From Planctomycetota bacterium (GTDB lineage Bacteria; Planctomycetota; Phycisphaerae; Phycisphaerales; SM1A02), in the NCBI GenBank assembly GCA_027618565.1, contig JAQCEQ010000002.1, positions 57,171 to 121,170 on the forward strand: DNA of 64,000 nt, in the 5' to 3' direction. The number at the start of each line of letters is the position of its first letter. The stretch's first letter is position 1. The notes beneath the pieces were generated by a model, which saw only the letters and a program-made list of their open reading frames with translations, had not been told where the DNA came from and ran no database searches. Positions 26,072 to 35,956 of this stretch are shown here, one piece after another. The position numbers and the translations under genes were made by a program.

Positions 26072-27202
26072 TCACCTTGCCGTCACGCCCGCGTGCTTCG
26101 CAGCAAACGCCCGCATGAAGTCAGCGAGGCAGTGCGCACCCTCGACCGGGAACGGGTTGTACATCGATGCCCGGATGCCGCCAGTCTCGCGATGCCCGGC
26201 CAGGCTCACCAATCCCTTCACCGTTGCTTCGCCCAAGAATGTCTTGTGGAGATCCTCCGTGGGGAGGAAGAACACGGGGTTGAGGTGGCTGCGGCAGCAG
26301 CGCCGGGCAAGGCCGCGATAGAAGTCCTCCGAAGCATCAATCGCCGCGTACACGGTGCCCGATCGCTCCTGCGAACGCCGCCACATCTCCGCGCTCCCGC
26401 CCTGGCTCACCAGCCAGTCGCACATGAGCCCGGTCACATGGATGCCGAAGGTGGCAGGGGTGTTGAGGCGACTGCCTTCGCGGGCGTGCTCGATGTACGA
26501 CAGGATCGGCGGCAAGTCGCGCCGCGCCGTCTCCAGGAACGACCTGCGCATGACCATGAGGACGGTCCCGGCAACTCCGAGATTCTTCTGGACGCACGCG
26601 TAGACGCAGTCGACGCGATCCCATGGGATCGGTCGCGAGAACATATCGCTTCCGGAGTCGCAGATGACGCGCACTCCCGCCGGTGCCGCCGGCGGCTCCG
26701 CGAACATCGTGCCGTAGACCGTGTTGTTAGAGCAATAGTGCAGGAAGCGCGCACCCGCGTTCAACGCACACTCGCCGGCAGCGGGCACATGGTCGTAGCC
26801 GCAGGTTGCCCCGTCAAACGCACAACGGGCTTCCCCCGCGAAGCCGGCTTCATGCGCCGCACGCGCCTCGTGAAGCGTCTTGCGCGCCCAGACGCCGGTC
26901 GAGAGGTAGTCGGAGCTGGTGTCCGGCGGGCAGAAGTTCATCGGAAGCAGGGCAAAATGCATGGTGGCGCCGCCCTGCAGGAACACGATCTCGAAGTCCT
27001 CCGGGACGCGCCCTGCAGCCCGCACGCTGTCCACGCACTCTCCGATGCGGCGATCCCAGTAGGCGCCGCGGTGACTCTGCTCAAGGATGCCGATCCCCGT
27101 GCCCGAGACATCCCAGATGTCGGACTGGATCTGTCGCAGGACAGGCTCCGGCATCATCGCGGGACCGGCACTGAAATTGAGGAGGGGGCGTTGCAGATTC
27201 AT
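26072..27202 (-). CDS. serC: Phosphoserine aminotransferase
   Basis: A 376-residue class V aminotransferase. It opens LLNFSAGPAMMPEPVL, has LQGGATMHFALLPMNF, CSNNTVYGTMF and the PLP-binding lysine K206 in CVQKNLGVAG, and ends with GGIRASMYNPF, the phosphate-binding signature of SerC. It makes phosphoserine from 3-phosphohydroxypyruvate. Length is slightly above the usual 360. A GGAG lies about 11 bases upstream and a TAGATT hexamer near 27235. It is the last gene of the DUF1015-serA-serC set on the minus strand. Confidence 0.95.
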   Translation of the reverse strand: MNLQRPLLNFSAGPAMMPEPVLRQIQSDIWDVSGTGIGILEQSHRGAYWDRRIGECVDSVRAAGRVPEDFEIVFLQGGATMHFALLPMNFCPPDTSSDYLSTGVWARKTLHEARAAHEAGFAGEARCAFDGATCGYDHVPAAGECALNAGARFLHYCSNNTVYGTMFAEPPAAPAGVRVICDSGSDMFSRPIPWDRVDCVYACVQKNLGVAGTVLMVMRRSFLETARRDLPPILSYIEHAREGSRLNTPATFGIHVTGLMCDWLVSQGGSAEMWRRSQERSGTVYAAIDASEDFYRGLARRCCRSHLNPVFFLPTEDLHKTFLGEATVKGLVSLAGHRETGGIRASMYNPFPVEGAHCLADFMRAFAAKHAGVTAR

Positions 27203-27241
27203 GGTCGTGGGTGCTCCGGGAGGGCGAACAATCTACGCCCC

Positions 27242-28495
27242 TCAGGCGTGCGCGTGCGACTTCCCCGTCGGCATCCTTCGGGCGCTTGGCGCCAGGCACA
27301 GGGCTCCCAGCACGCGGCTGTCGGCAAGGATTTCCGAGAGGACTGGTTCCGGCACAGAACGCTGCAAGTGCATGGTCGCCACTCCAGTCTGCGACCGGGC
27401 GAGGCCGTGGTTGTCGAGATCCTCCACATTGAGACCCGCGCGCCCCAGCACGCCGAGGGTGTGGGAGAGTACGCCGGGCTCGTTGCGGTGGCGCACCAGC
27501 AGCACATATCGGGCGTCGGAGCCGCCCGCCGCGTTGAGCAGGTTGGGGGCTCGCCCGGTGCGGAGAAACGAGGCCAGCACCCGCAGTGCATTGGTCCGGT
27601 AGGACTCGTGTGATTCCGCTGAGTCGCCAGCGCTGTTGCGAGTGCACACGGTCCCAGGCAGCGAGGCGAAGGCCGTCCGCTCGGCATCGCCATCGAACCG
27701 GTCCCGGCCGACCACGATGGACCGGGTGCGCAGCCGCTCGGCGAGTGCATTGGCATCGACCGTGCCGCTCTTGCTGGTGTCCACCACGATGGCCCCGGGG
27801 TGAAGTGCGGAGAGGAACTTGGCCGAGACAAGCCCCGGCTTGGAGTCCGCGTCCGGCACGCAGATCGCGACCATGTCGCACAGCCGCGCCACATTGATCA
27901 TCGCCTCGCACGGATGGATCCCCATCTCCGAGAACGCCTCGTCGATGGGTGGGTCGTTCCAGGCCAGGACCCGCATCCCAAAGGCAAGCGCGCGTCGGGC
28001 GACTTCTCGCCCCACCGCGCCAAAACCCACGATCCCGATCGATCGCCCCTTGAGTCCGGACGCGCATGGCCGAGTCGACTCATGCACGCCGATTGACCGG
28101 TCGCAGGCAAGCAGGAGGGCGATGACATGCTCGGCCATGCTGGCCGCATCGATGCCGGGGCAATGGGCAATCTGGATGCCGCGCTCGGTCGCAGCCTTGA
28201 CGTCGATGGCTCCTGCGCCTGACCCGCGATGGATCACCAGGCTCAGGGACTTCCCCGCCGCCATGACGCGGTCGCACACCGCCACGCCGGCGGTCACGAT
28301 GGCGATCGGGTCCAGGTCACGGACGGCGCTCTCGAGCGTGTCCTTGTCCAGGTGGGGATTGGGAATGACATCACACCCCGCGGCCCGCCACTCGTCCAGT
28401 TCCGAGCCAGTGACGGACGCGACCACAAGAACCTTGGGGAGCGCCGGTTCGTGGTCGGGTGCAGCCTGCGGGTGGCCGTGCGCGTCGTGTGCCAT
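27242..28495 (-). CDS. serA: SerA-family D-3-phosphoglycerate dehydrogenase with altered active site and ACT domain
   Basis: A 417-residue 2-hydroxyacid dehydrogenase. The substrate-binding half has VIHRGSGAGAIDVKAATERG, the Rossmann loop is IGIVGFGAVGREVARRAL, and an ACT-like domain follows (LLVRHRNEPGVLSHTLGVLG). The three catalytic residues of the family are replaced: the usual Arg in the ARGG motif is K242 (TSKSGTVD), the Glu in DVFxxEP is Asp (RFDGDA), and the His of TPH is N287 (CTRNSAG). Genomic position beside serC supports a role in serine synthesis, but activity is uncertain. The gene starts just after the DUF1015 stop. Confidence 0.82.
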   Translation of the reverse strand: MAHDAHGHPQAAPDHEPALPKVLVVASVTGSELDEWRAAGCDVIPNPHLDKDTLESAVRDLDPIAIVTAGVAVCDRVMAAGKSLSLVIHRGSGAGAIDVKAATERGIQIAHCPGIDAASMAEHVIALLLACDRSIGVHESTRPCASGLKGRSIGIVGFGAVGREVARRALAFGMRVLAWNDPPIDEAFSEMGIHPCEAMINVARLCDMVAICVPDADSKPGLVSAKFLSALHPGAIVVDTSKSGTVDANALAERLRTRSIVVGRDRFDGDAERTAFASLPGTVCTRNSAGDSAESHESYRTNALRVLASFLRTGRAPNLLNAAGGSDARYVLLVRHRNEPGVLSHTLGVLGRAGLNVEDLDNHGLARSQTGVATMHLQRSVPEPVLSEILADSRVLGALCLAPSARRMPTGKSHAHA

Positions 28496-28502
28496 GGAGT
28501 CC

Positions 28503-28508
28503 AGTCTA
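28503..28508 (-). promoter_or_regulatory. Possible -10 element of serA
   Basis: TAGACT lies 7 bases before the serA ATG and includes the TAG stop codon of the upstream DUF1015 gene. TTGGAT 16 bases further upstream is a weak -35. No Shine-Dalgarno sequence is visible, so an internal leaderless transcript is possible. Confidence 0.35.
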
Positions 28509-29222
28509 TGGGGCAGGGCGGTCGATCCAAGCCACCATTCCGCCCCGTGGCGAGGGAATCGCGGCATTGACCGACCCGACCACGAAGTGAACCATCGTCA
28601 ACGCATCCGGTCCCGCCGCTTCAACGCGGGCGGCGAAGAGGGCGTGTCCGGTGGCGATCCGCAGTGGTTGGCAATCCGACCCCCACTGGACGATGTCGGG
28701 CGCCGGCGTGACGGCCCACAGCGTGTGCGTGATCTGTTCTGGACCAATGAAGTGGTGACGAGGTCGATCTCCGAGGGCGCGCTCGGCCGTCAGTGGGAGC
28801 CGGTCCGCATGCTCCACAAGGATGACAGCCGCATCAAGCTGGACACCGTGGACGATCGCCAGCCTGCACCGGACGCAGTGTGTCGGCGCCGTGCTGGGGA
28901 CCTCGTGCGAATCGATCCGCGCAAGCAGTTCCGAGACTCGAACCAGCCCGATGATGCCGATGACGGTGTGTGAACCCTTCACGATGCGGTACACCGCAAA
29001 GTGAGGATGCTCATCGTGGGCCAGCCACGGCGCGGCGGCGATGGAGTCACTTGAGGACTCTCCTTGGCCCAGCCCCCGCAGGACACTGGGCCACCCGTGA
29101 GCGGCGTCGTTCAGGCAACCCCAAGGACGCTCGTCGGGGCACAACGGGGGCAGCAGCGCGGTGAGCGCGGCAATGCGGCTTCCCACCGGCCGATGGGCAT
29201 TGAACGGGACGAGCTCCACCAT
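28506..29222 (-). CDS. Shortened DUF1015-family protein
   Basis: A 238-residue protein beginning MVELVPFNAHRP, like DUF1015 proteins. The middle (FAVYRIVKGSHTVIGIIGLV, then ARIDSHE) and the late segment (LRIATGHALFAARVEAAGPD) correspond to the YRQ..G....GLVA, I.PHE and DGHHR regions of that family. Usual DUF1015 proteins are about 400 residues, so this copy is short and lacks the doubled His of DGHHR. DUF1015 genes are, from memory, often beside serA and serC, which fits here. Function unknown. Confidence 0.65.
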   Translation of the reverse strand: MVELVPFNAHRPVGSRIAALTALLPPLCPDERPWGCLNDAAHGWPSVLRGLGQGESSSDSIAAAPWLAHDEHPHFAVYRIVKGSHTVIGIIGLVRVSELLARIDSHEVPSTAPTHCVRCRLAIVHGVQLDAAVILVEHADRLPLTAERALGDRPRHHFIGPEQITHTLWAVTPAPDIVQWGSDCQPLRIATGHALFAARVEAAGPDALTMVHFVVGSVNAAIPSPRGGMVAWIDRPAP

Positions 29223-29243
29223 GGCAGTTTATTGGCGACACCG

Positions 29244-29266
29244 AAGTGGCATTTTTGCCACCTTCG
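29244..29266. repeat. Inverted repeat in the divergent region before the HD-GYP gene
   Basis: GAAGTGGCA and TGCCACCTTC flank TTTT and form a 9-bp stem with one bulged C. It lies 20-40 bases from the DUF1015 start and about 40 bases before the HD-GYP start, so it could be an operator or a 5'-leader hairpin. Confidence 0.55.
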
Positions 29267-29304
29267 CGTGGTTCACTTCAGACCCTGCCGCGGAGGATCG
29301 ATGG

Positions 29305-30030
29305 ATGGAGTTGGAGAGCCTTGTGTCCGTAGCCAAGTCCAAGAATGCCCCTCGCACGAGCGATGCCGATACCCTGCCCTACGGCGGGGGGGTGGATCGT
29401 GGCACGAACACGCCGCCCGCCGCGCTGTCGCGCCTCCCGGTCCTCCGCAGCCTGATTGAAGCCAAGGGGTGCGGTCTCCTGGGGCATAGTGCAAGAGTGT
29501 CCGGGATCGCGTGCGCGGTCGGCGCAAAGATCGGGCTTCCACGGACCGAGCTGGAACTCCTTGCGACAGCCGCCGAGGTCCACGACATCGGGAAACTTGG
29601 TGTCCCAGACCGGATCCTCCTCAAGTCTGGCCGGCTCACCGACGCCGAATATGCAGTGATTCAGCAGCATCCAGAGGTTGGTCGGGACTTGCTCCGGATG
29701 GCTGGCAGCCGCGGAAATCTGCTGGATGTGGTGCTTTGCCACCATGAGCGCTGGGACGGCGAGGGGTATCCGTTCCGACGACGAACCACCGAGTCGCCCC
29801 TGGCCGCTCGAATCCTGAGCCTTGCCGACACCGTCGACGCCATGGCGAGCGATCGACCCTACCGAGCCAGCCAGCCCATGGAGCGCATCTTCGGGGAGCT
29901 TGAGCGTTGCTCCGGGACGCAGTTCGACCCCAACCTCGTCGATGTCTTCCTGACTCTGGCTCGCGGGTCGCGGTCACACGACTGGGTGGATCGAATAGCG
30001 GCACAGGGGGCTGGCCAGCTTGCCGCCTGA
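29305..30030 (+). CDS. HD-GYP domain phosphodiesterase
   Basis: A 241-residue protein, nearly all one HD-GYP domain. Metal-binding and signature residues are present: H93-D94 in VHDIGKLGVPD, H146-H147 in CHHERWDGEGYP with G154-Y155-P156, and ARILSLADTVDAMASDRPYR, shown here as its core. It should hydrolyse cyclic di-GMP in the cytoplasm. There is no receiver or membrane domain, only a linker of about 45 residues. GGAGG at 29292-29296 sits 8 bases before the chosen ATG; an in-frame start at 29221 would overlap the divergent DUF1015 start. Confidence 0.88.
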   Translation: MELESLVSVAKSKNAPRTSDADTLPYGGGVDRGTNTPPAALSRLPVLRSLIEAKGCGLLGHSARVSGIACAVGAKIGLPRTELELLATAAEVHDIGKLGVPDRILLKSGRLTDAEYAVIQQHPEVGRDLLRMAGSRGNLLDVVLCHHERWDGEGYPFRRRTTESPLAARILSLADTVDAMASDRPYRASQPMERIFGELERCSGTQFDPNLVDVFLTLARGSRSHDWVDRIAAQGAGQLAA

Positions 30031-30115
30031 GTTCCGGCTTCGCCCGCCGCCCCACCTTTTTTGCGCGATTTCCTTCCCTCGCGTCAATTTTGTGTTATCG
30101 TCCCTCCAACCTTGT

Positions 30116-30129
30116 TGCCATTGATGGCA
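30116..30129. repeat. Short palindrome upstream of the sigma-region-4-like gene
   Basis: TGCCAT-TG-ATGGCA is a perfect 6-bp inverted repeat 23 bases before the start codon at 30152. Its position suits a regulator site. The preceding 30045-30115 is relatively AT-rich with T-runs. Confidence 0.45.
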
Positions 30130-30151
30130 GTACTGCGCAGGGGCAAGGTGC

Positions 30152-30388
30152 ATGGAGGCCTTCAGAATGTTGGAGATCAATGCCCCATTTGTGCGGGAAT
30201 TTGCAGGTACGCTGAGTTCAGGAGAGCGGCTCGTCGTGATGCTTGTCTACGGGGAGCGACTGACGCTTCCGGAAGTCGCAGAGGTCATGGAAACGCCTCT
30301 GGAGCATGTGGAATATGTTTTGGACCAAGTCCAGGACCGCTGCAGGGTGGCCCGAGCTGCCTTGATCGACGCTCTCGTCGGCGTGTGA
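30152..30388 (+). CDS. Small sigma-70 region 4-like protein
   Basis: A 78-residue protein whose core (LSSGERLVVMLVYGERLTLPEVAEVMETPLEHV; the helix-turn-helix part is LTLPEVAEVMETPLEHVEYV) looks like sigma region 4: L...ER.V..L.Y.E.LT..E.A..M. It has no region 2, so it cannot be a complete sigma factor; it may bind DNA or RNA polymerase or be a regulator of that fold. AAGG lies 4-7 bases before the ATG. The frame's TGA is followed directly by a broken prepilin. Confidence 0.6.
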   Translation: MEAFRMLEINAPFVREFAGTLSSGERLVVMLVYGERLTLPEVAEVMETPLEHVEYVLDQVQDRCRVARAALIDALVGV

Positions 30389-30589
30389 CGCGCTGGCTCC
30401 CTACCGCCACGCGCCAAGCAGGATCGCCATGGCTTTTCACTGGTCGAACTCTTGGTGGTGGTCGGCCTCATCGGCGTGATCACCGCGACTGCCGACGGCA
30501 GCGTCAGGCTGGAGAGCGTGCGGACGCTTGAAGACATGCGCCGCTGGGCGCCCGGCGCGGATGCGTGGGACTGGGACCTGGCGCCGTAA
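30385..30589 (+). pseudogene. Frameshifted prepilin remnant
   Basis: From 30431 the frame encodes GFSLVELLVVVGLIGVITA, a textbook prepilin cleavage and stalk motif, then about 34 residues to a TAA at 30587-30589. There is no ATG, GTG or TTG between the preceding in-frame TGA (30386-30388) and this motif. A GTG at 30385 overlaps that TGA as GTGA, the usual coupling seen in this window, but it is in the next frame. One inserted or deleted base between 30388 and 30431 would join them. The mature part is also too short for a working pilin. Confidence 0.6.
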
Positions 30590-30616
30590 GGTCGGCCACC
30601 CTCCCCCCCGCGAGGA

Positions 30617-32614
<1,998 letters not shown>

Positions 32615-32706
32615 GAGGACCGGAATCTACTGGTTCGCGCGTGTTTCTGGGGAGATGCGCGGCCTCCACCAGGTGCCGGAATCACCCCTCGCGTTACGAT
32701 TGGCCC

Positions 32707-32937
32707 ATGCCCGAACCCGGCTCAACCATGTTTTGACTCCTCCTCCCGGTGGGGCCCGCGATCGGGATCGCGGGTGGCGTTTACGGGTCATGGAACTCAC
32801 TGCGAAAGTGCACCAACACGGCGCAGCGACGCGTGATCTGGAAGTGGACGGTCATCGTCTGGCTGGCGGTGGGAGCGATGCTGGGTGTGTCCTTCATGGC
32901 GCCGGCCCCGTGGGGCTCCTCGCACGAGTACGCCTAG
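32707..32937 (+). pseudogene. Small two-helix membrane protein interrupted by an in-frame TGA
   Basis: The gap 32615-33031 contains this only. From ATG 32707 the frame reads MPEPGSTMF, then TGA (32734-32736), then continues for 66 codons (LLLPVGPAIGIAGGVYGSW; later WKWTVIVWLAVGAMLGVSFM) to TAG. Two hydrophobic segments fit a small membrane protein. The first in-frame start after the TGA is GTG at 32749, which would cut into the first helix and is preceded by CCTCCTCCC, not a ribosome-binding site. Either a nonsense-mutated gene or a short gene with a poor GTG start. Family not recognised. Confidence 0.4.
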
Positions 32938-33031
32938 CGAAGGTGGGACTGGGAGCCTCCGCACACTGCTCGGTATGTGTGGCCGAAGGCCCATGAATTG
33001 CTTGGCCTGCTCCCCAAGGGTGCGGTCATCC

Positions 33032-35905
33032 TCAGGCCTTCGACTGCGCGAACGCCTTCGCCGTGGCCATGGCCTCGGAAACCTTGCTGGGGTCCTTGCC
33101 CCCGGCCTGCGCCAAGTCTGGCCGGCCGCCGCCGCCGCCGCCGCACGCCTGCGCCGCGGCCTTCACCCAATCGCCCGCCTTGAGCCCCTTCGCGATCGCA
33201 GCAGGCGGGCAGGTCGCCGCGATGGCCACCTTGCCGGCGTCATGGTCAGCGCTCATGAGCAGAGCAGGGGAATCAGGCAGCTTCGCCTTGATCAGGTCGA
33301 TGACGGCAAGAAGGGCAGCGGCGTCCGTGCCGGTGAGCTCCAGCACCAACGCCGTGCCGGCCGAACTGCTGGCAGCGTGCGCCTCCACCGCGGATCTGGC
33401 CTGGGCGATCGCGGCATCACGCGATGCGCCGGCATTGGCCTTGCGTGAATTTTTGACGCGTTCGCGCAGCGCGTCAAACGTGGCTCCCAGAGCCGCTCGC
33501 GCCGTCGCGCCAAGCATCAGCTCCGCCTCCAGCTTGGCGATCGTGCTCGCCTCCGCATCCAGCGCCGCGCCATCCAGGCGCATCGCGGCCTCGATTCGCT
33601 CCGAAAGCACGCGTGCCGCCACGGCTGCTTCCCGCGCCGCCTCGCCGCTCAGGGCCACCACTCGTCGGATGCCGGCGCTGAGCGCGCTCTCGGACACCAG
33701 CACGAAGTGGCCAATCTCCTTCGTGTTGGCGACATGGGTGCCGCCGCAGAACTCGATCGAGTTCTCCATCCACATCGGGCTGGATGGGTCCGAGAGCAAT
33801 TGCTCAGGCGACGCACCGATCGCCACGACGCGCACCGGATCCGGGTACCGCTCGCCGAAGACGGCGCGGACGCCGTTGATCGCCAGGGCCGCGTCCAGCC
33901 GCGATGGCTCGGCGAAGACACCCAGTCCGGCTTCGATTCGTCGGTTGACAGCCGACTCCACCTTCGCAAGGTCCTGGATGCTTAGCGGGCGCGGTGCCGT
34001 GTAGTCAAAGCGCAGGCGGTCGGGGGCGACCAGCGACCCGCGCTGTTCCACCGAACAATCAGCCACTTCGCGCAGCGCCAGGTTCAGCAAGTGCGTCGCG
34101 GTGTGGTTGCTGGCCAGGGCCGCACGCCGCCGGTGGTCCAGCCGAAGCGTGGCATTGTCGCCCGTGCGGAGCTCACCCTGCTTCATGTGCCCGATGTGCA
34201 GCACGAAATCACCCGCGGCCTGCGTGTCGGTCACCTGGAACTCGGCGTCGCCGCCGTGAAGGACGTCTCCCACGCCAGCACCGTCCTGCTTCACTCGACC
34301 CACGCGGATGGTTCCCGTGTCGGCGACCTGGCCGCCACTCTCGGCGTAGAAGCAGGTGCGGTCCACGATGACCGCCCCCCGCGCGCCGTTTCCAAGCGCC
34401 GTCACAAACTCTGAGCCGGTCCAAATGGCGCGAACGCGGCTGGTGAGGTCCTTGCCTGCGTCCTTGAAGGAGTCGTCGGTGGGCAGCACATGGAGCGATG
34501 GCAGCTTGGCGATCGCGTCCGGCGGAAAGGGCATTGAATTGTCACCCACGGCGCCGGCACGGCTGCGTTCGCGTGCGGCTTCCATCCGCTTCTCGTAGTC
34601 CGCGACATCCACCGGCAAGCCCCGCTCCTGGGCCATGACCTGCGTGAGGTCGATCGGGAAGCCCATCGTGTCGTGGAGCTTGAACGCATCTTCGCCGGTG
34701 ATCGAGCCGCTGGCGGCCGCCTCCTCGAACAGCGCGATGCCTCGGTGAATGGTGCGGCCAAAGGCCTCTTCCTCGCCGCGGATGATGTCGGCCGCCCGGC
34801 TTGCGTTCGCCTTGATCTCCGGGAACGCATCGCCAAGCGTGGCGACGACCGCCGGGACGAGGCGGTACAGGAACGCGTCCGTCCGACCCAGCGTCTGCCT
34901 TCCATGGCGCGCCGCGCGACGAAGGATGCGGCGCAGCACATACGAGCGGCCGTCGGCACCCGGCCCAGCTCCATCACACGCCGCCACCGTCAAGCATCGA
35001 ATGTGGTCGGCGATGATTCGATACGCGATGTCGGCATGATCCTGGAGCGAGCCGCCGTAGGGCTTCGCCCCGGTCTCCGCCCGGATCGATTCAAAGATCG
35101 GCGACCACAGGTCCGTGTCGTAGTTGGAACGCTTGTCCTGGAGCACGCTGACCAGTCGCTCCAGCCCCATGCCGGTGTCGACATGTTTCGCGGGGAGCGA
35201 CTTGAGAGATCGATCAGGCTCCCGGTTGAACTGGATGAAGACATGGTTCCAGATCTCCAAGAGATCGGGGTCACCGCTGTTGACCAGCTGCGGCGCGATG
35301 CGACCGCCGACGCGGTCAAAATGGATCTCGGAGCATGGGCCACAGGGGCCGGTCTCTCCCATCTCCCAGAAGTTGTCCTTCATGGTGCCGGGGATCACTC
35401 GCTCCGGTGGGAGGAACTGCAGCCACAGCGCGCGAGCTTCATCGTCCGGTTCCAGCCCCGCGTCCTTGTTGCCGCCAAAGTAGGTGGCGTAGAGCCGGTC
35501 CTCGGGCAGGCTGTAGACCTTGGTGAGCAGCTCCCAGCCCCACTCGATCGACTCCTTCTTGAAGTAATCGCCAAAGGACCAGTTCCCCAACATCTCGAAG
35601 AAGGTGTGGTGGTAGACATCTTTGCCCACATCCTCGAGGTCGTTGTGCTTGCCGCCCGCTCGAATGCACTTCTGGGTGTCGGCTGCGCGCGTGTATGGGC
35701 GAGTCCCCCGGCCCAGGAAGACATCCTTGAACTGGTTCATGCCTGCGTTCGTGAACAGCAGCGTCGGGTCGCCGTGCGGCACCACGGGGCTGCTGGGAAC
35801 GACGGTGTGGCCACAGCGCACCCGGAAGAAGTCGAGGAAAGCCTGACGGGCAAGCGAGGCGCGCATGGGGGCGTGGAGGATACGGGTCGCGGTCGCGTGA
35901 TTCAT
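33032..35905 (-). CDS. alaS: Alanyl-tRNA synthetase
   Basis: A 957-residue class II synthetase, somewhat longer than the usual 870-900. The catalytic domain has PVVPHGDPTLLFTNAGMNQF and HTFFEMLGNWSFGDYFKKE (motif 2 region). The editing domain has zinc ligands in NHTATHLLN and CGGTHVANTKEIG. The C-Ala domain ends GGGGGGRPDLAQAGG. It charges tRNA-Ala and clears mischarged Ser/Gly. A GTG at 35908 and ATGs at 35905 and 35866 are all possible starts and none has a strong ribosome-binding site; 35905 is chosen provisionally. Divergent from tpiA. Confidence 0.96.
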   Translation of the reverse strand: MNHATATRILHAPMRASLARQAFLDFFRVRCGHTVVPSSPVVPHGDPTLLFTNAGMNQFKDVFLGRGTRPYTRAADTQKCIRAGGKHNDLEDVGKDVYHHTFFEMLGNWSFGDYFKKESIEWGWELLTKVYSLPEDRLYATYFGGNKDAGLEPDDEARALWLQFLPPERVIPGTMKDNFWEMGETGPCGPCSEIHFDRVGGRIAPQLVNSGDPDLLEIWNHVFIQFNREPDRSLKSLPAKHVDTGMGLERLVSVLQDKRSNYDTDLWSPIFESIRAETGAKPYGGSLQDHADIAYRIIADHIRCLTVAACDGAGPGADGRSYVLRRILRRAARHGRQTLGRTDAFLYRLVPAVVATLGDAFPEIKANASRAADIIRGEEEAFGRTIHRGIALFEEAAASGSITGEDAFKLHDTMGFPIDLTQVMAQERGLPVDVADYEKRMEAARERSRAGAVGDNSMPFPPDAIAKLPSLHVLPTDDSFKDAGKDLTSRVRAIWTGSEFVTALGNGARGAVIVDRTCFYAESGGQVADTGTIRVGRVKQDGAGVGDVLHGGDAEFQVTDTQAAGDFVLHIGHMKQGELRTGDNATLRLDHRRRAALASNHTATHLLNLALREVADCSVEQRGSLVAPDRLRFDYTAPRPLSIQDLAKVESAVNRRIEAGLGVFAEPSRLDAALAINGVRAVFGERYPDPVRVVAIGASPEQLLSDPSSPMWMENSIEFCGGTHVANTKEIGHFVLVSESALSAGIRRVVALSGEAAREAAVAARVLSERIEAAMRLDGAALDAEASTIAKLEAELMLGATARAALGATFDALRERVKNSRKANAGASRDAAIAQARSAVEAHAASSSAGTALVLELTGTDAAALLAVIDLIKAKLPDSPALLMSADHDAGKVAIAATCPPAAIAKGLKAGDWVKAAAQACGGGGGGRPDLAQAGGKDPSKVSEAMATAKAFAQSKA

Positions 35906-35920
35906 CACTGAGTGCGGCCG

Positions 35921-35950
35921 CCGACACGCGCTTCGACGGGCGATTACGAT
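35921..35950 (+). promoter_or_regulatory. Possible leaderless promoter of tpiA
   Basis: CCGACA (35921-35926) and TACGAT (35945-35950) are 18 bases apart; each has four of six consensus bases. The -10 ends 6 bases before the tpiA ATG and no Shine-Dalgarno sequence is present. Confidence 0.4.
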
Positions 35951-35956
35951 GTGCCG

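Noticed and set aside
32734..32736. Selenocysteine reading of the TGA in the small membrane protein
   Set aside because: The codon lies in a hydrophobic leader without redox context, and I see no SECIS-like hairpin directly downstream. A nonsense mutation or alternative start is simpler.
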